Origin: Fagopyrum homotropicum
Lineage: Eukaryota; Streptophyta; Magnoliopsida; Caryophyllales; Polygonaceae
Assembly: GCA_033239125.1 (NCBI GenBank)
Contig: BSWB01000003.1
Span: forward strand, 36,223,001 to 36,287,000
DNA: 64,000 bases
Direction of reading: 5' to 3'
Shown: positions 35,155 to 48,450 of the stretch, piece by piece
How positions within the stretch are numbered: position 1 is the first letter of the stretch
Layout of the letters: every line of letters starts with the position of its first letter
Made by a program: the position numbers and the translations under genes
The notes under the pieces: generated by a model
What the model saw: the letters and a program-made list of their open reading frames with translations, nothing else
Told to the model about the DNA's origin: nothing
Database searches by the model: none

Positions 35155-38100
35155 ATGTTCTCCTATAGAATTGTAGGGGTGCGGGAAATAGACGGTTCCG
35201 TAAGGCTCCAGTTACATGATTCACCGTCACAAAATAGAGATATTACTGTTATTCGAAACCAAAATTTCAAGAGTCAATGTTGATGAATTCTGTTTATGTT
35301 CTAAGTTTACTGATTATGATCGAGTTGATGCTGTAGGATTCGAGGGCGGTATTTGGATTCTTTGAAATTCAGCCTCCCTTCCTGTTACAATCAAGCTGAA
35401 GGAAATCAATTGTATCCAAGCATCGGTCCAATTGGGGACCGTTGATATTGATCTATTCGCTGTTTATAATCCACCAACTCCCTGGATACGCTCTTACTAC
35501 TGGGAGCGTCTACAGAATGCGATTAATACCTGCTCAGGTCAAGTTTTTGTGGGGGGTGATTTCAACTGTGTTCTCGACATTTCTGAGGTTGGAGGAATCT
35601 CAACTTCACTATCATCTGATACAACCATATTCCAGAACTGGGTTACCAATACACAACTTCTCGATTTGGGTAATAGCGGGCCAAAGTTCACTTGGAATAG
35701 AGGTCGATCTCTTGATCAAAGAGTTTCTAAACGTTTAAACAGGGTTTTCATGAATGGAGACGCTCGCCTGGGGTGGCCTGAGGCTTCTGTTCGTCATCTT
35801 CTGGCTCTATCATCGGAGCATAATCCGTTCCGTCTGCAGTTCAGTCCGGCTCGACCTTTTAATAAAGCCAAACGGCCGTTCCGTTTTGAGGCCGTATGGA
35901 CAAGGCATCCCGAGTTTCCTTTTGTTGTCTCTGGCGCTTGGCAAAGCCCTGAGACCAATCTGAATCGTGCATTGTCGACCCTCAAATCACGTCTCCTTAG
36001 ATGGAACGAGGTCTCGTTTGGGCGGATCGAGATTAAGAAAAAATTACTCATTGACAGATTAACGTCATGACAGTGCCAGATCGAACGTAGTGCTTCACAA
36101 GGGCTACTGGATCTTCATTCCTTGATCCAAGAGGAGTTCAATGACGTTCTCGAACAGGAAGAATTGCTCTAGATGCAGAAATCTAGAGAAAAATGGATCA
36201 CGGAAGGTGATAGAAACACGACTTATTTTCACATTAGCACTACGGTGCACAGAAGGTATAATCGGGTCGAGTGTATCAAATCTGACGATGGTACTTGGAT
36301 TTCTGAACCCGAGTTACTCAAACAGAATGCGCAACAATATTTCAAGAAACTATTCGCTCCTACTTCACTTGATTTACCTACTTCTGGTATGTTTCCCTCT
36401 AATTTCCCTACGCTTGCGCAAGACGATGTTGCCTTTCTTTGCAGGCCATTCTCGGATATTGACATTAAGAAGTGTATGTTTAGTATGCATCCGCTCAAGG
36501 CTCCGGGTAGTGGCGGATTCAGTTCGGTTTTCTTTAAAAAAATCTTGGGATATTGTGGGCTCAATTGTGATTGAATTTGTTAAACAATTTCTAGCATCTG
36601 GAGTTCACCCTCGTGGGGTCAATGACACGCTGATCTCTCTTATTCCAAAGAGTCGTAGTCCCGAGCATATATCCAACTTCCGACCAATTGGGTTATGCAA
36701 CGTCAAATATAAACTGATCTCGAAACTTTTGGTCTCTCGGTTGCAACCTCTCATGAACAGATTAGTGAGTCCACTACAGAGCAGTATTATCCCGGACCGG
36801 ATGATAGAGGACAATGTTGTTATTATGCAGGAACTCGTTCATTCAATTGTGCGTAAAAAATCTGGGAAAAAATGGATGGACATTAGAATCGATCTGGAGA
36901 AGGCACACGATCGGCTTTCTTGGGAATTTGTGGAGGAAACCTGTGCACTGCTTGGTTTACCATTAGTCTGGTGGACTTGGATCTCGTCATGCATCAGATC
37001 GGATTTCATGTCTGTTCTTTGGGATGGGGAGATGACGGATTGTTTTATTCCTACCAGGGGCGTTCGACAGGGAGATCCTTTGTCCCCATACATCTTGGCT
37101 GCCACTTAAACTTAACCGCAGAACTGTGGGTTTCTCACATGTGTTCTTTGCGGATGATATTGTACTATTTGCTGAGGCTTCGGTTTCTAATCTTAACGTT
37201 ATTAAGAAGTGCATTTTGGACTTCTGGTCTCATCCGGCCTTAAGGTTAGTCTGTCTAAGCCCGAAATTCTGGTCTCAACAAATGTGGGGACGAAGCTGCG
37301 GGGTGAAATCCGTGATCTGCTCGGTTTCCCGATTGTTGCGGAGTTTGGCAAATACCTGGGATTTCCGCTTCTCCATTCAATTTCTTAGTGGATAAGACGA
37401 AGGATAAGCTTGCGGCTTGGAAGGTCCGGTTATTGAGTTTCACAGAAAGGATTACTCTAGTCAAGTCCGTTCTGAGTGCTTTTCCATCGTACATTATGAG
37501 AGTTTTTAAACTCCTGGTCTCAGTTTGTAACGAGTTGGATAAATTTTTCCATTCTTTTTTATGGGGTGATACCGATGCAAAGCGTAAAATTCATTTAGTG
37601 GCTTGGAAGGAGTTATGCATACCATTAAACTGTGGAGGGTTATGAATTAGGGCTGCTGCAGATGCCAATGCCGTTGGTCTTGGGAAACTTGCTTGGCGCT
37701 TTACTCAGTCTGTTGATGCTTCATGGGCCTCCCTCGTGATGAGCAAGTATGGTTTGAGTGATACTCGTGCCTTCTTCGACTGTGGTCCTTCCAAAAAAGG
37801 CTCCTTTCTACTGAAAGGTCTGATTTGGGCTAAGACTACTGTCCTCGTGAGGGGTTCCAAGTGGGTAATCTGCAATGGATTACAAACTCGTTTTTGGACC
37901 GACGTGTGGTGTGGAGGGGCTCCGTTACTGAGCTACATTGATGTATTACCTAGTGGGGCTTCTATCAATGATAGGGTTCGGGACTACTGGCGTGACGCTT
38001 CCGGGTGGATCTGGGACGCTCTCAGGCCGGTCCTTCCTTCTCAACCGCTTCTTACTCTCACTAACATTGTGATCAACGAAACTGACTCTTGCAAGGATTG

Positions 38101-39205
38101 CATTTCCTGAAGCCTGACCAGTAACGGAACATACTCACCTGAGTCTGCCTATAGGGCCATCCTTCTGCATGACTATGGTACCTCACATCTTGACCCTATT
38201 TACGGTATGATTTGGAGCCTTAATGTGCCAGAGCGAATTCGCTCGTTCTTGTGGTTAGTTGCTATATATCGGATTCTCACTAACGCCGAGCGCTCCCGCC
38301 TTCATCTGGTTCTGGATAGCTCGTGCAGACTATGTCCAGGGGTCCCTGAAACTACTCTCCATATTTTTCGAGACTGTCCCAATGCTTGCATCATTTGGGG
38401 TAATCTACTTTCCGGTTATTACGCCGTTGATTTCTTCTCGAATGACACTCATTCTTGGCTACTTACCAATCTTGGTCGGGATGACTCCATTGATACTGAT
38501 CTACCTTGGAACATATGCTTCGCTGTTTCCATCTGGTGGCTTTGGAAGTGGCGGAATGAGGCCATTTTCGGGTCATTTGCACCACCCACTAACAAAGTGA
38601 TTATGATAGCTGCTTATTCAAAGAGAATTATGCATGCAAGTAACAGATTGAGCGACTCGGTGTTGAATCTGAAACGTAAAGAGGCTCACATTAAATGGGT
38701 CGCTCCTGCTGAAGGTTGTCTTAAACTCAATACCGATGGATCCGTTTGCCGGGAGTTTGGATCTTCTTCCGCTGGGGGATTATTAAGGGATATGCATGGA
38801 CAACGGCTCTGCGGATTTTTAATAAACATTGACGATGCGTCAGTTCCCGAAGCGGAATTATGGGGCTTATCTACAGGTCTTTACTTGGCTTGGGATAAAG
38901 TTTATCGCAAGATCATTGTGGAAATTGATGTGTAATTGGTTGTCAACCTCGTCCAACGTTCGGTTCCGAGTTATCATCCCCTCCATAGTCTGATATCACG
39001 GTGTCAAGACTTCTTACGTAGGAACTGGGACATCCAACTCCGTCACATTTATCGCGAGGCCAATGTTGCTGCCGGTCACTTGGCATCCATTGCCTCCTCC
39101 TACCCATTAGGCTATTTCTATATTCAACATCCTCTTGTATCCATTATTGTAGTTTTGAAAAACGATGCCCGCGGAGTAGCGACCTGTAGGGTAATTCCTT
39201 GTTAG
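35155..39205 (+). pseudogene. LINE ORF2 (APE endonuclease, reverse transcriptase, zf-RVT, RNase H), multiply broken
   Basis: The endonuclease starts near 35165 (CRGAGN) but meets stops within 100 bases; from 35432 to 36070 it reads through VGGDFNCVLD, holding the conserved Asp-Phe-Asn. The reverse transcriptase runs in several frames: NFRPIGLCNVKYKLISK, WMDIRIDLEKAHDRLSW and GVRQGDPLSPYI. After a stop near 37109 the FFADDIVLFAEAS catalytic block follows only about 13 codons later, so roughly 70 residues between them are deleted. The zf-RVT part is C.LCPG...H.FRDC (38318-38385). The RNase H part is LNTDGSV...AEAELWGL-like, with a TAA at 38933-38935 inside the domain and HIYREANVAAGHLA after it. 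The product cannot be functional. Confidence 0.9.
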
Positions 39206-39286
39206 CTTTTGGTTTCGTTGTCTAATAATATTACGGATGTCAACTGGTTTTCCGTAGTCCTTACAAAAAAAAAAAGAGGGATCTTA

Positions 39287-39365
39287 TTTGCGTCCATTAT
39301 TCATGGCGACTCCTTGACGTGCATAGTTTGCGTCCATTATTATGGCGACTCCTTGACGTGCATAG
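39287..39365. repeat. 39-40 bp tandem duplication at the LINE 3' flank
   Basis: TTTGCGTCCATTATTCATGG, continuing to CATAG (39287-39326), is followed directly by a near-identical copy (39327-39365) lacking one base. It lies at the right edge of the LINE target duplication. Confidence 0.85.
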
Positions 39366-39481
39366 TTTGGCGGCTGTAATTGGGAGGTAGTGCAACAAGC
39401 CAACAAGCCATACAAAATTTTTAACTTTCGAAAATAATAGGTACCTGGTGCAAGGTGGAGTTACTCCATTTGATTAAAAAT

Positions 39482-39668
39482 TACATGTTTTTTTTTGAAA
39501 AACAAAAAGCGGTTAGGAGAGAACTATCTTCTCGCGGTAGTCTATCCTAAAGCATCCTTGCGGATGAGAACATTAAGTTCGGGGTCGTTAGAAAATGGTG
39601 TGTTGGGGTTCGAAATTCCCAAATGGGTCAATCGGTCAGCAACACAGTTGATTTCACTACATGTTTTT
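39482..39668 (-). mobile_element. 5'-truncated LINE 3' end (RNase H tail) with 11-bp TSD
   Basis: On the - strand the sequence opens inside an RNase H domain (EINCVADRLTHLG, then LNVLIRKDALG and a stop) and ends in a poly(A) run (T-run at 39488-39496). Flanks TACATGTTTTT occur at both sides (39482-39492 and 39658-39668). This is a textbook severely truncated LINE insertion of only about 165 bases. Confidence 0.75.
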
Positions 39669-39689
39669 ATTGTTTTAATGTAATTATCC

Positions 39690-41429
39690 ATGCTTTACTT
39701 TCTTTTTTTTTTTCCCCTTCTAATAAGCTTTTTAATATTGTCCAAGAATAAAAACTACACTTATATAACTTTTTCTCTAATGACATATATTAAAAAAATG
39801 TTGTTTTAATTGTTGACATAATTATCAGTACCAGTTTTAATAACCTTAATTTTATACCACTTTTAAAACCAGACATTATGTTTTAAAAATATTTGATAAA
39901 AATTTTTGTTTTTTTAAAAAAATCGTACTTATGTTATAGTTAATGACGTCATTATGTGGAATAGTATTTAGACCGATCAAAAGCCGGAGATATCCACCTA
40001 CAATGGATGATGTTGAAGAATTGTTTAATATGTTTCATTCTCACGCACCTACACCCCCAGTCACACACAACCATGGAGCCAAGCACAACAAATAAATCAT
40101 TTTTTATTTTAATTTGTTCATGTTATTTCGTATTTCTCACGTGTGATGTAATTTCTAATTTTTAAGGCGAATCTTATTTAAGTTGTTTGTTCTTTTTATT
40201 TAAGTTGTTTGAAAAAACTTAACAAGAAAAAATTAAATTATGATGTTGGATAATACTAAATATAGCGATATACAACTTTAAAATTTATTTTATGTATACA
40301 TATGCAGACGCATTACTTGCTAATCAAAACCAATCAGTTCCGCTAACGAGATTTAAAAAAAATACGATTATCGATTTCGCTAACGAAATATAAAATTAAC
40401 AAAACAATTTAAATAATCTTCATTACCCTCCCCATTACATTATCATTACCCCAATGATTAAGACTCAAAGAAAGTCATTACAATCATCATTATGATTGAT
40501 TTGACAATTTTCAACTAAATGGGACATTAAATAGGCGAGAATAGTACACCCCGTTATTAAATCACATTTTTCATTAATAGAATGAACTTGACGCTAAAAT
40601 CACACAATAAAACGATGTTATTTTACCACCTTTTTTTTGTCGAAGAAGATCAAGTAGTACCACATCTTTTACGTCATTAAATAAGATATTGTATAATATT
40701 TATAATCATTAATGCTTGTAAACTTGTATTATTTGTCTACCGCCTACAGGATACATTTCAATGGAACAAATGTCAATAGATTATGTTAAAATAAATATTA
40801 TAGGTAGTATTTTCTTTTATTTATTTGAAGTAGAAAAAAATTGAAATATAACTCACAAAATTTTCATGTGCGAGTTCAACAAACACGTCGTGAAAATCTA
40901 ACCAATATGTTATTGATCATGTCGTCTCAATGTTTTTGGAGGCCCGTGTCAAAACTATATTAGATGGCTTTACAAAATATTTAAATTATATTGGACGGTT
41001 TATTTTAATTAATAGTAGTTTATAAACTATATTTTATACGCTGAAAAATGATTTTAATAAAGCTGAAATTATATGAAAGAATTAAACACTAAAGTAATAC
41101 AAGTAAATAAAAAACAAAATTAAAAGAAAAAAGATTTTTTATTTTTAATACTGAACATAACTTTAAACATGATAAGAGGAATTGAATCCATGATCCTTGG
41201 GTGTTAGGTCCATACAAACAAAATAATTGTTATTTACCAACTGGGTTAGCACTCCAAGGAATACATAGTTAATTTTTACTGAACTATATTATCAGATAGA
41301 TGTCCTCAAAAATTTAGGGGCTTGTTTAGTAGAGCAGGCCCCACCGGGTATTGGGTTGTGCCGGTTATTAATTAATGATAGGTAATATTGTAATAATATA
41401 TAATAAAAATAATCTCTATTTTTTTATTC
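39690..41429. other. AT-rich intergenic with no gene seen
   Basis: No coding ORF. Near 41170-41280 GAATTGAATCCATGATCC ... ACCAACTGGGTTAGCAC loosely resembles a decayed tRNA-derived SINE head. Nothing else is supportable. Confidence 0.4.
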
Positions 41430-42639
41430 AAAAGTAAGAGAAACAAGAAGGGTCAACATCTAAAAGTTAACCGTCATAGAGTATCCTTTCGGATGAAGTG
41501 TTCAACGTCCCACGAAAGGTTCCCCTCACCAGTACCCGAGCAATGGTCAAGAGATACGAGCTTATCCGCGACATAGTTGATTTCCTAGAGAGATGTTAGG
41601 ACTTTAACTTGTGTATACCTTCAAATCAAAATAGAGATGTCAAAAATGATCATGTCCGTGTCCCATGACGGTTTCCAAATCTGATTGTTTGAGTTAATGA
41701 GTTCAAGGTTATCCACTTAATTTCAATGATATTAAATCCTAAACTTATGGCCTTTTGTATGCCCCTCTCTTAGAGCATAATCTTTTGCTTGAATGATAGT
41801 TTCTGCTCTACATCGACGCATTTCCGTAGCAAACATTTAATCATCGTGGTCTCGAATGATAAAGTCAAAGACACATTGATCATTAGAGTTTTTAGAAGTA
41901 TCAAAATTAATCTTGACAAAGTTCAAGTTTAGACTATGTCATTTAATATTTTTTATTTTTTGTCTTTTTTTTGAGGCCTTGTATGACAGTTTTGTGTTTT
42001 TGAAGTAGCCTCATCCTAGTATTTAGTTTGTTTTTGGATAAGTCGATTTAAATCCTGTGGAATTTTTTTTCTTGTTAAAGATTATTTGGTTTTTTGTTAG
42101 CCAAATGTTCCACCATGTAACCTTTACTTGTCTTAATTATGTTGGGTTACATTTTTCTTTTATCTCCATGATGATGCCAATAACTTTGTGGCATGTTGGA
42201 TCACAATTATATAAGAAAATGTTAATTTTATCAATTTTGATATTATGTTATGTGTACGAGCATTTGAAGAAGAGGTGTTTAACACTCTCTATTGGATAGT
42301 AATAAAGTTCGCACTGCATTAAGACCAAAAGTTTTTGTTTTTTTAGGTTCTTTTTTGTTGGGATGTCATCTAGGGACAATTTTCACAACTTTTTTAAACT
42401 TTTGGCATTATATTGATACCCCAAATTCATGTTTTGTCACCTTGTGTTCCCACCTTACTTGTTTGGATAAGTATCATTTCCGATTTGGTTGAGAACCATC
42501 CTTTTTCATTTGACGTCCAATACAACATGTCTTGTGTTAACTCCACCTTGAGGAATATTATGTTAACATTTATTTTTGCAGGATGATCCAAGACAAATAA
42601 ATAGTGAGCTTCAATCAAATATCAATATATTCATGGATA

Positions 42640-43735
<1,096 letters not shown>

Positions 43736-45338
43736 ATTGATCAATATTTTGAGGTAGGTTGTACGTATTAAATTTAATAACAATGTCATGTGGTAATAGA
43801 CTACCCAATGAGATCTGCAACTATTTTGTCACTAAGCGCAGAGATCTTGTATTTCATTTTGAGGTAGGTTTACATGTTAAATTTAATAACAATGTCATGT
43901 GGTAATAGACTATCCAATTGAAAATTTTCTTGTTGGTCCCATTGTTTGTTATAAAGTTCCTTATCAAAGCATCCATATTAATCAATGTTTTGTCATTCAC
44001 CAAGTTTTCTAGAGGTTGTTCGGTTATCCATCTATCTTTCCAAAATCTAATGGTTTTTCCATAATCGACGTTGCATCTAAAACCTTTTTCAAAGTCTTCA
44101 ATAAGTATGTTCATTTGAGGTATTTATCTTCAATAATTGTAACCCAAATGTTGTCCGGTTCTGTCACTATATTCTAAAGTAGTTTCATATATTAAACCTT
44201 GTTTATATCTTCCGTTTTCTTATTTATATTCCTCCTAGCGTTTTTGGTTTGCATATTTTATCCTAGTTGATGAGGGGGTGAGAATTTGGTCCCTTCTTTC
44301 AAAATAAGGATTTATTTATTTGGTCAAGTTCTTTATGAATGCTTGCATGAAGCATGGAGGATTGCATTAGATAGCTTGATTTTGCATTTAGGTTGACTTT
44401 TATCAAAGTTATTCGACCTTCTTAAGATAGGGATGAGACTTTCCATTTTGTTAGTTGTTGTTTAGTTTAGAGATGACACTATTAAAAGTGTCTTTATTAA
44501 CTCGCCGGTTCATTATCGGCATCTTAAGTTTTTTTTCTAGGTTCCGTAGTTATCCTTCTCTGTCCCCGCTTATTAGTGTTATAGGATAGCTCCCCATTCA
44601 AGTAAGTCACTTTTCCCGGGTACGCGGTAGGTTGTTTGAACTGCAATACACATATGTGAATGTATTCTTATTCTGGTTGTTGGGTCGACATTTATTATTG
44701 TTTGAAATGTTGATTTATGGTAGTTTATTACCTGACCCAAGACCAAGCAATAGTCAATTAATACGGATAGAATCATATTGCTTATTATCGTTGTTGTCTT
44801 GGTGAAAATTATTATTTCATCAGAAAAGCAAAAAAAAGGGGACAATAGATCCATTTTTGAGATTGGAAAGCCTATTATCTTCCAGTTCTCATTGCTAATT
44901 TTTTGTATTATCTAGCTAATATCTCGACCCCTAGGTTGAAAAGCAAAGGGGATAATGGATCTCCTTGGCATAAACCTCTCTTTGGGAGGACAATGTTCGT
45001 TGGATCGTTTATAAGTATGGAGTATGAAACCGTCGAGATACATTCTTCAATCCAACCTCTATTTTATCCCCAAAACCAAATTTAGTCAAGGTTGATTTTA
45101 GGAATGACCATTTTACTTTGTCTTAGGCCTTTTCCATATCGAGTTTGATTGTCATGAACCCTTCTTTACCTTTTTGGATCTAAATCCAAGGAAGATTTTG
45201 TGAGCAATGAGTACATCAATGTGAATTGATCTATTTTGGGTAAATGTACCTTGTAAAGGGTGGATCAAATTTGGGAGAATTACGCTTAGTCTTTTACCTA
45301 AGATTTTTGCAAGGATTTTGTAAATGGTTGAACATAGA

Positions 45339-48183
45339 TGTAATATCCAGAATTTTTATTCCGTCTGTTTCCGTAGCTTACCGGTTTCCGATCCCTTGAC
45401 TTCACATAAAATAATAAGTTTAGCCCCAAACCCTAATTTAGAACGACTTCACATAAAATGATGAGTTTAGCCCCAAACCCTAATTTAGAATATGACTCGT
45501 CGTTGACAAGTCATGACATCCTAGTGACGGGGTCGAGACGAGACCAAGACAAACTCGTGACAAGTACATGCATGGGCTGGATAAGTTTTGACAAGCTGTG
45601 ACAAGCCCGATCAACAAGCCTTTTGTTTTCCTTGGCCATTTTAGTTTAGTCCATTCCGTGCACTCTTTAGCCGGTGATCTCGTTTCCGGACTGCAGCTAG
45701 CACTGGACCGCTTCTCCCTTGTGCCAAGGCCCAGCCAGCTTGTCCAGCAACTCAGCAGCCGGCCCAGTCGTGACCATCAACGCTAGTTTCAGCCCAGCTT
45801 GCAAGTAGCGTCCGCTTCAGCCCAGCTTGCCAGCAGCGCCAACTTCAGCCCAGACAGCTCCAGCCCACGCCTGATCCATGTACTCTCAGCCCAGGTGGAA
45901 GACGGACCTTGCTGCCAACCCTCACAGCCCAGGAATAGTCAAGAATAGATGCAAATCGTCCTAGTCAGCAGCAGTTACAGAATATTAGAAATTACCTTAT
46001 ACGTTTAATCTTCTTGCCTTCTTCTGCAGCCGTTTATACACGCTATCTCCCTTCTTGATCTCCGTCCAGATTCAGCTTCGAAAACTCCTCCCTTCTGTAC
46101 GAGAGTGTGCTTCATACGCTGCTAAACACCCTTGTCCCTCACCCTGCAACCTCTTGACGCCGCTACACATCACCAAAGTCGTCTTTGGGGGCTTGAGCGC
46201 TGCACGCCACTGGGATCTGCATAGGTGAGTAACGACTGACTGGTTTCCCCGTACTCCTCCCTTCAACCTTACTCGGCTTAACCACCTTCTAGTTGCACAG
46301 AAAACATCGACCGGACGGACCTCTAGGCGCAGCAGACGAACCCCTACACTCACCTGTGTCGACAACCTAGAATAGCAGCCGTGCTGTCTCCTTTGAGGCA
46401 TCACCTTCTGCAATCGATCAAAAGCTCCTCTAGCCAGTGACTGCTAAAGGAGGTGAGCCCTTCTTTCTTCTGCAGTCCAGTTTGTGCCTTTTTAAGACAT
46501 TATGTTTATACAGATTGTAAATGCTTTACGTTTTATTTGTGGAGGGAGATCAAACTAGAGATAAGGGGTAGTAAGTGAGTTCTGTTAAAGCCTCCTAGAT
46601 TACCCAATTTATGGTCTTTGGATGACTTTGTGAGTAAATCAGATTATCATAGAAATGCAAGTAAGAAACTCCTTTTTAGAACTCAGCTTTGTAAGTGGGT
46701 AACGGTCACTGTTGTAGATTAATGTTTAAGAGTTAGGTTGAAGATCCACCATTGAAATTTTAACAGGTAATAGGTGGATGTATGTAGTTTACTGTATTAA
46801 AATTTGAGAAGAAATGAACGGTCGGATTAGAAGTTATAAGCTTCCAAAGTAGGGTAGATAAGCAGTTTTTGGAAAACCATGAAATTTTGGCTAAGTATAA
46901 GAAATGTAAGTGTTGTAACCAACTTTGAGAATTTTTATAAAAATGATGGATGAACAGTTTTGAGAAATTCTTGCTCCTAAGGTTAGATGGAATATCATAG
47001 ATGATCTAGAGAATTATTTCGAAATTTTTATAAGCTTTTACGAATTTCATATTTGAAGCCGAAGTTGGACCTTTACAATCTTTCGGAAAATAGGAAAATA
47101 GGTAAAGTGCCAGTTTGTAACCAAATTAAACTTTAGGGGTTCGAATACGACTTTATAGTCACAAATAAGAGTTTAGACAAGAATTTTGGAAATTCTGGGA
47201 GTTTCGGAACCAAGGGTAAAATAGTCATTTTACCATAGTTTAGTATTGTAATCAGTTCTGTCCTATTACGATCTTCTATCTTAGAAGTCTTAGACTTCTA
47301 AATACTTTGGAGTGTGCTAATGCACATATCTTCTTTGGCAGGCAACTGAGTTGCTACAGTTACAGAGCGAGTTTGGTTTACAGAGAATCGAGATTTATAA
47401 CAGGTAAGTCCTTTGGGCTTACTTAGTTGACTTCTGAATATGAGCATGAATTATGATAGTGGTGTGTGATTGAGATGTTTAGAGTTATAGGTTGTGATAG
47501 ATATTTACCGACCTATACTTGGCCTAAGAGTAACGGGCGGTGGCATTCTGCTCAGTTATCTTGAGGGCGCTGAGGGTTTCTTTAGGGACTAGTCCACACT
47601 CGATTTGTAGTGATGCTACCGGCGGAGGTCAGCTAGACCTACACCCAGTTGGATAAGGAACGGAGGCGAGAACTGTTAAGAGTTCTCGTGCCACAACTGT
47701 AAAATTGAATAAGATGAATCACCTAAATAATAGATAATAAACGGTTGTGTGCCAACATGATGTTTGTTTATGTTATTATGAGTGTGTTTGTGCTGTTATT
47801 ATTTCTGCTTATATTTGGTTAGTTAGCTAACAGTTGTTATGTTGTGTAGACGTACCACAGGTTAGAGCAGATGCCGAGTGATCCGGATGGTAGTGGTCAG
47901 CCGGGGTATCGTACTTTTTAGGACGTGTTGCAGTTTCTTTATTTGTGGGATTTTCAGTTGGACCTTAGTTCCTTTTTGGTTTCGTTATGGTTATCTTATG
48001 TTTTCCGGCTGTTGGTTATTCTGGTCACATTCATACGTTATTAAGACTTAATTTATGATTTTTGGTTTTCCCTTATCTGTGCCTTGTTGTAAGATCTTGT
48101 TAAGTTGTTGTCAAACTAAGGTCAGGACCCACTGTGAGGTCCTAACCAGTAACTCCCCGAGTTGTAAAATTTGGGGTGTTACA
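45339..48183 (+). repeat. 5' LTR of a Tekay/Del-type Ty3 retrotransposon
   Basis: 2845 bases from TGTAATATCC to GGGGTGTTACA (TGTAA...TTACA), followed after 3 bases by the tRNA-Met primer-binding site. Its last 100 bases match the reverse complement of the starts of the solo LTRs at 13633 and 17818. It includes the hairpin-like GGTAAGTCC...GGGCTTACTT (47403-47420) and three TTCAGCCCAGCTTGC-like words (45789-45860). It cuts the LINE reverse transcriptase at 45338. The ORFs at 45598-45786 and 46072-46413 show no domain. The 3' LTR is outside the window. Confidence 0.88.
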
Positions 48184-48186
48184 ACT

Positions 48187-48198
48187 TGGTATCAGAGC
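48187..48198 (+). other. Primer-binding site (initiator tRNA-Met type)
   Basis: TGGTATCAGAGC, three bases after the LTR end, the usual primer site for Tekay/Del and many Copia elements. Confidence 0.9.
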
Positions 48199-48450
48199 TC
48201 TAGGTTGACAACAATGACACTTGGAATCTTCTAAAAGGTCATATAAGTAAATAAGCAGAACCCAAAAGGGGTCTGAGTTTCCAAAAAGAATTTTGGTTTT
48301 AAAATGCATGCATAGTCGGGTTGGGATAGAAAGTACGAATGACCACCACTACCTCCGCGGATCTTGGTATTCTTAGTATTATTATTATAGACTTTTACTA
48401 CTTATGATAGATTAGTTAGATTATAACTGTAGTTGTTACCGTTCGTACAA

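Larger units (their letters stand above)
33559..39272 (+). mobile_element. Full-length L1-type LINE with RNase H, decayed
   Basis: Bounded by a perfect 16-base target duplication and ending in a poly(A) run (39264-39275, overlapping the duplication). The order is ORF1, then endonuclease, reverse transcriptase, zf-RVT and RNase H in ORF2, as in plant L1 elements of the RNase H-bearing group. Both ORFs carry frameshifts and stops, and part of the reverse transcriptase is missing. The exact TSD implies a fairly recent insertion, yet the ORFs are badly broken, so the master copy was probably already defective or decay was fast. Confidence 0.93.

Noticed and set aside
46072..46413. 113-codon ORF in the Tekay LTR, - strand
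   Set aside because: No domain, lies wholly within the LTR and on the strand opposite the element.
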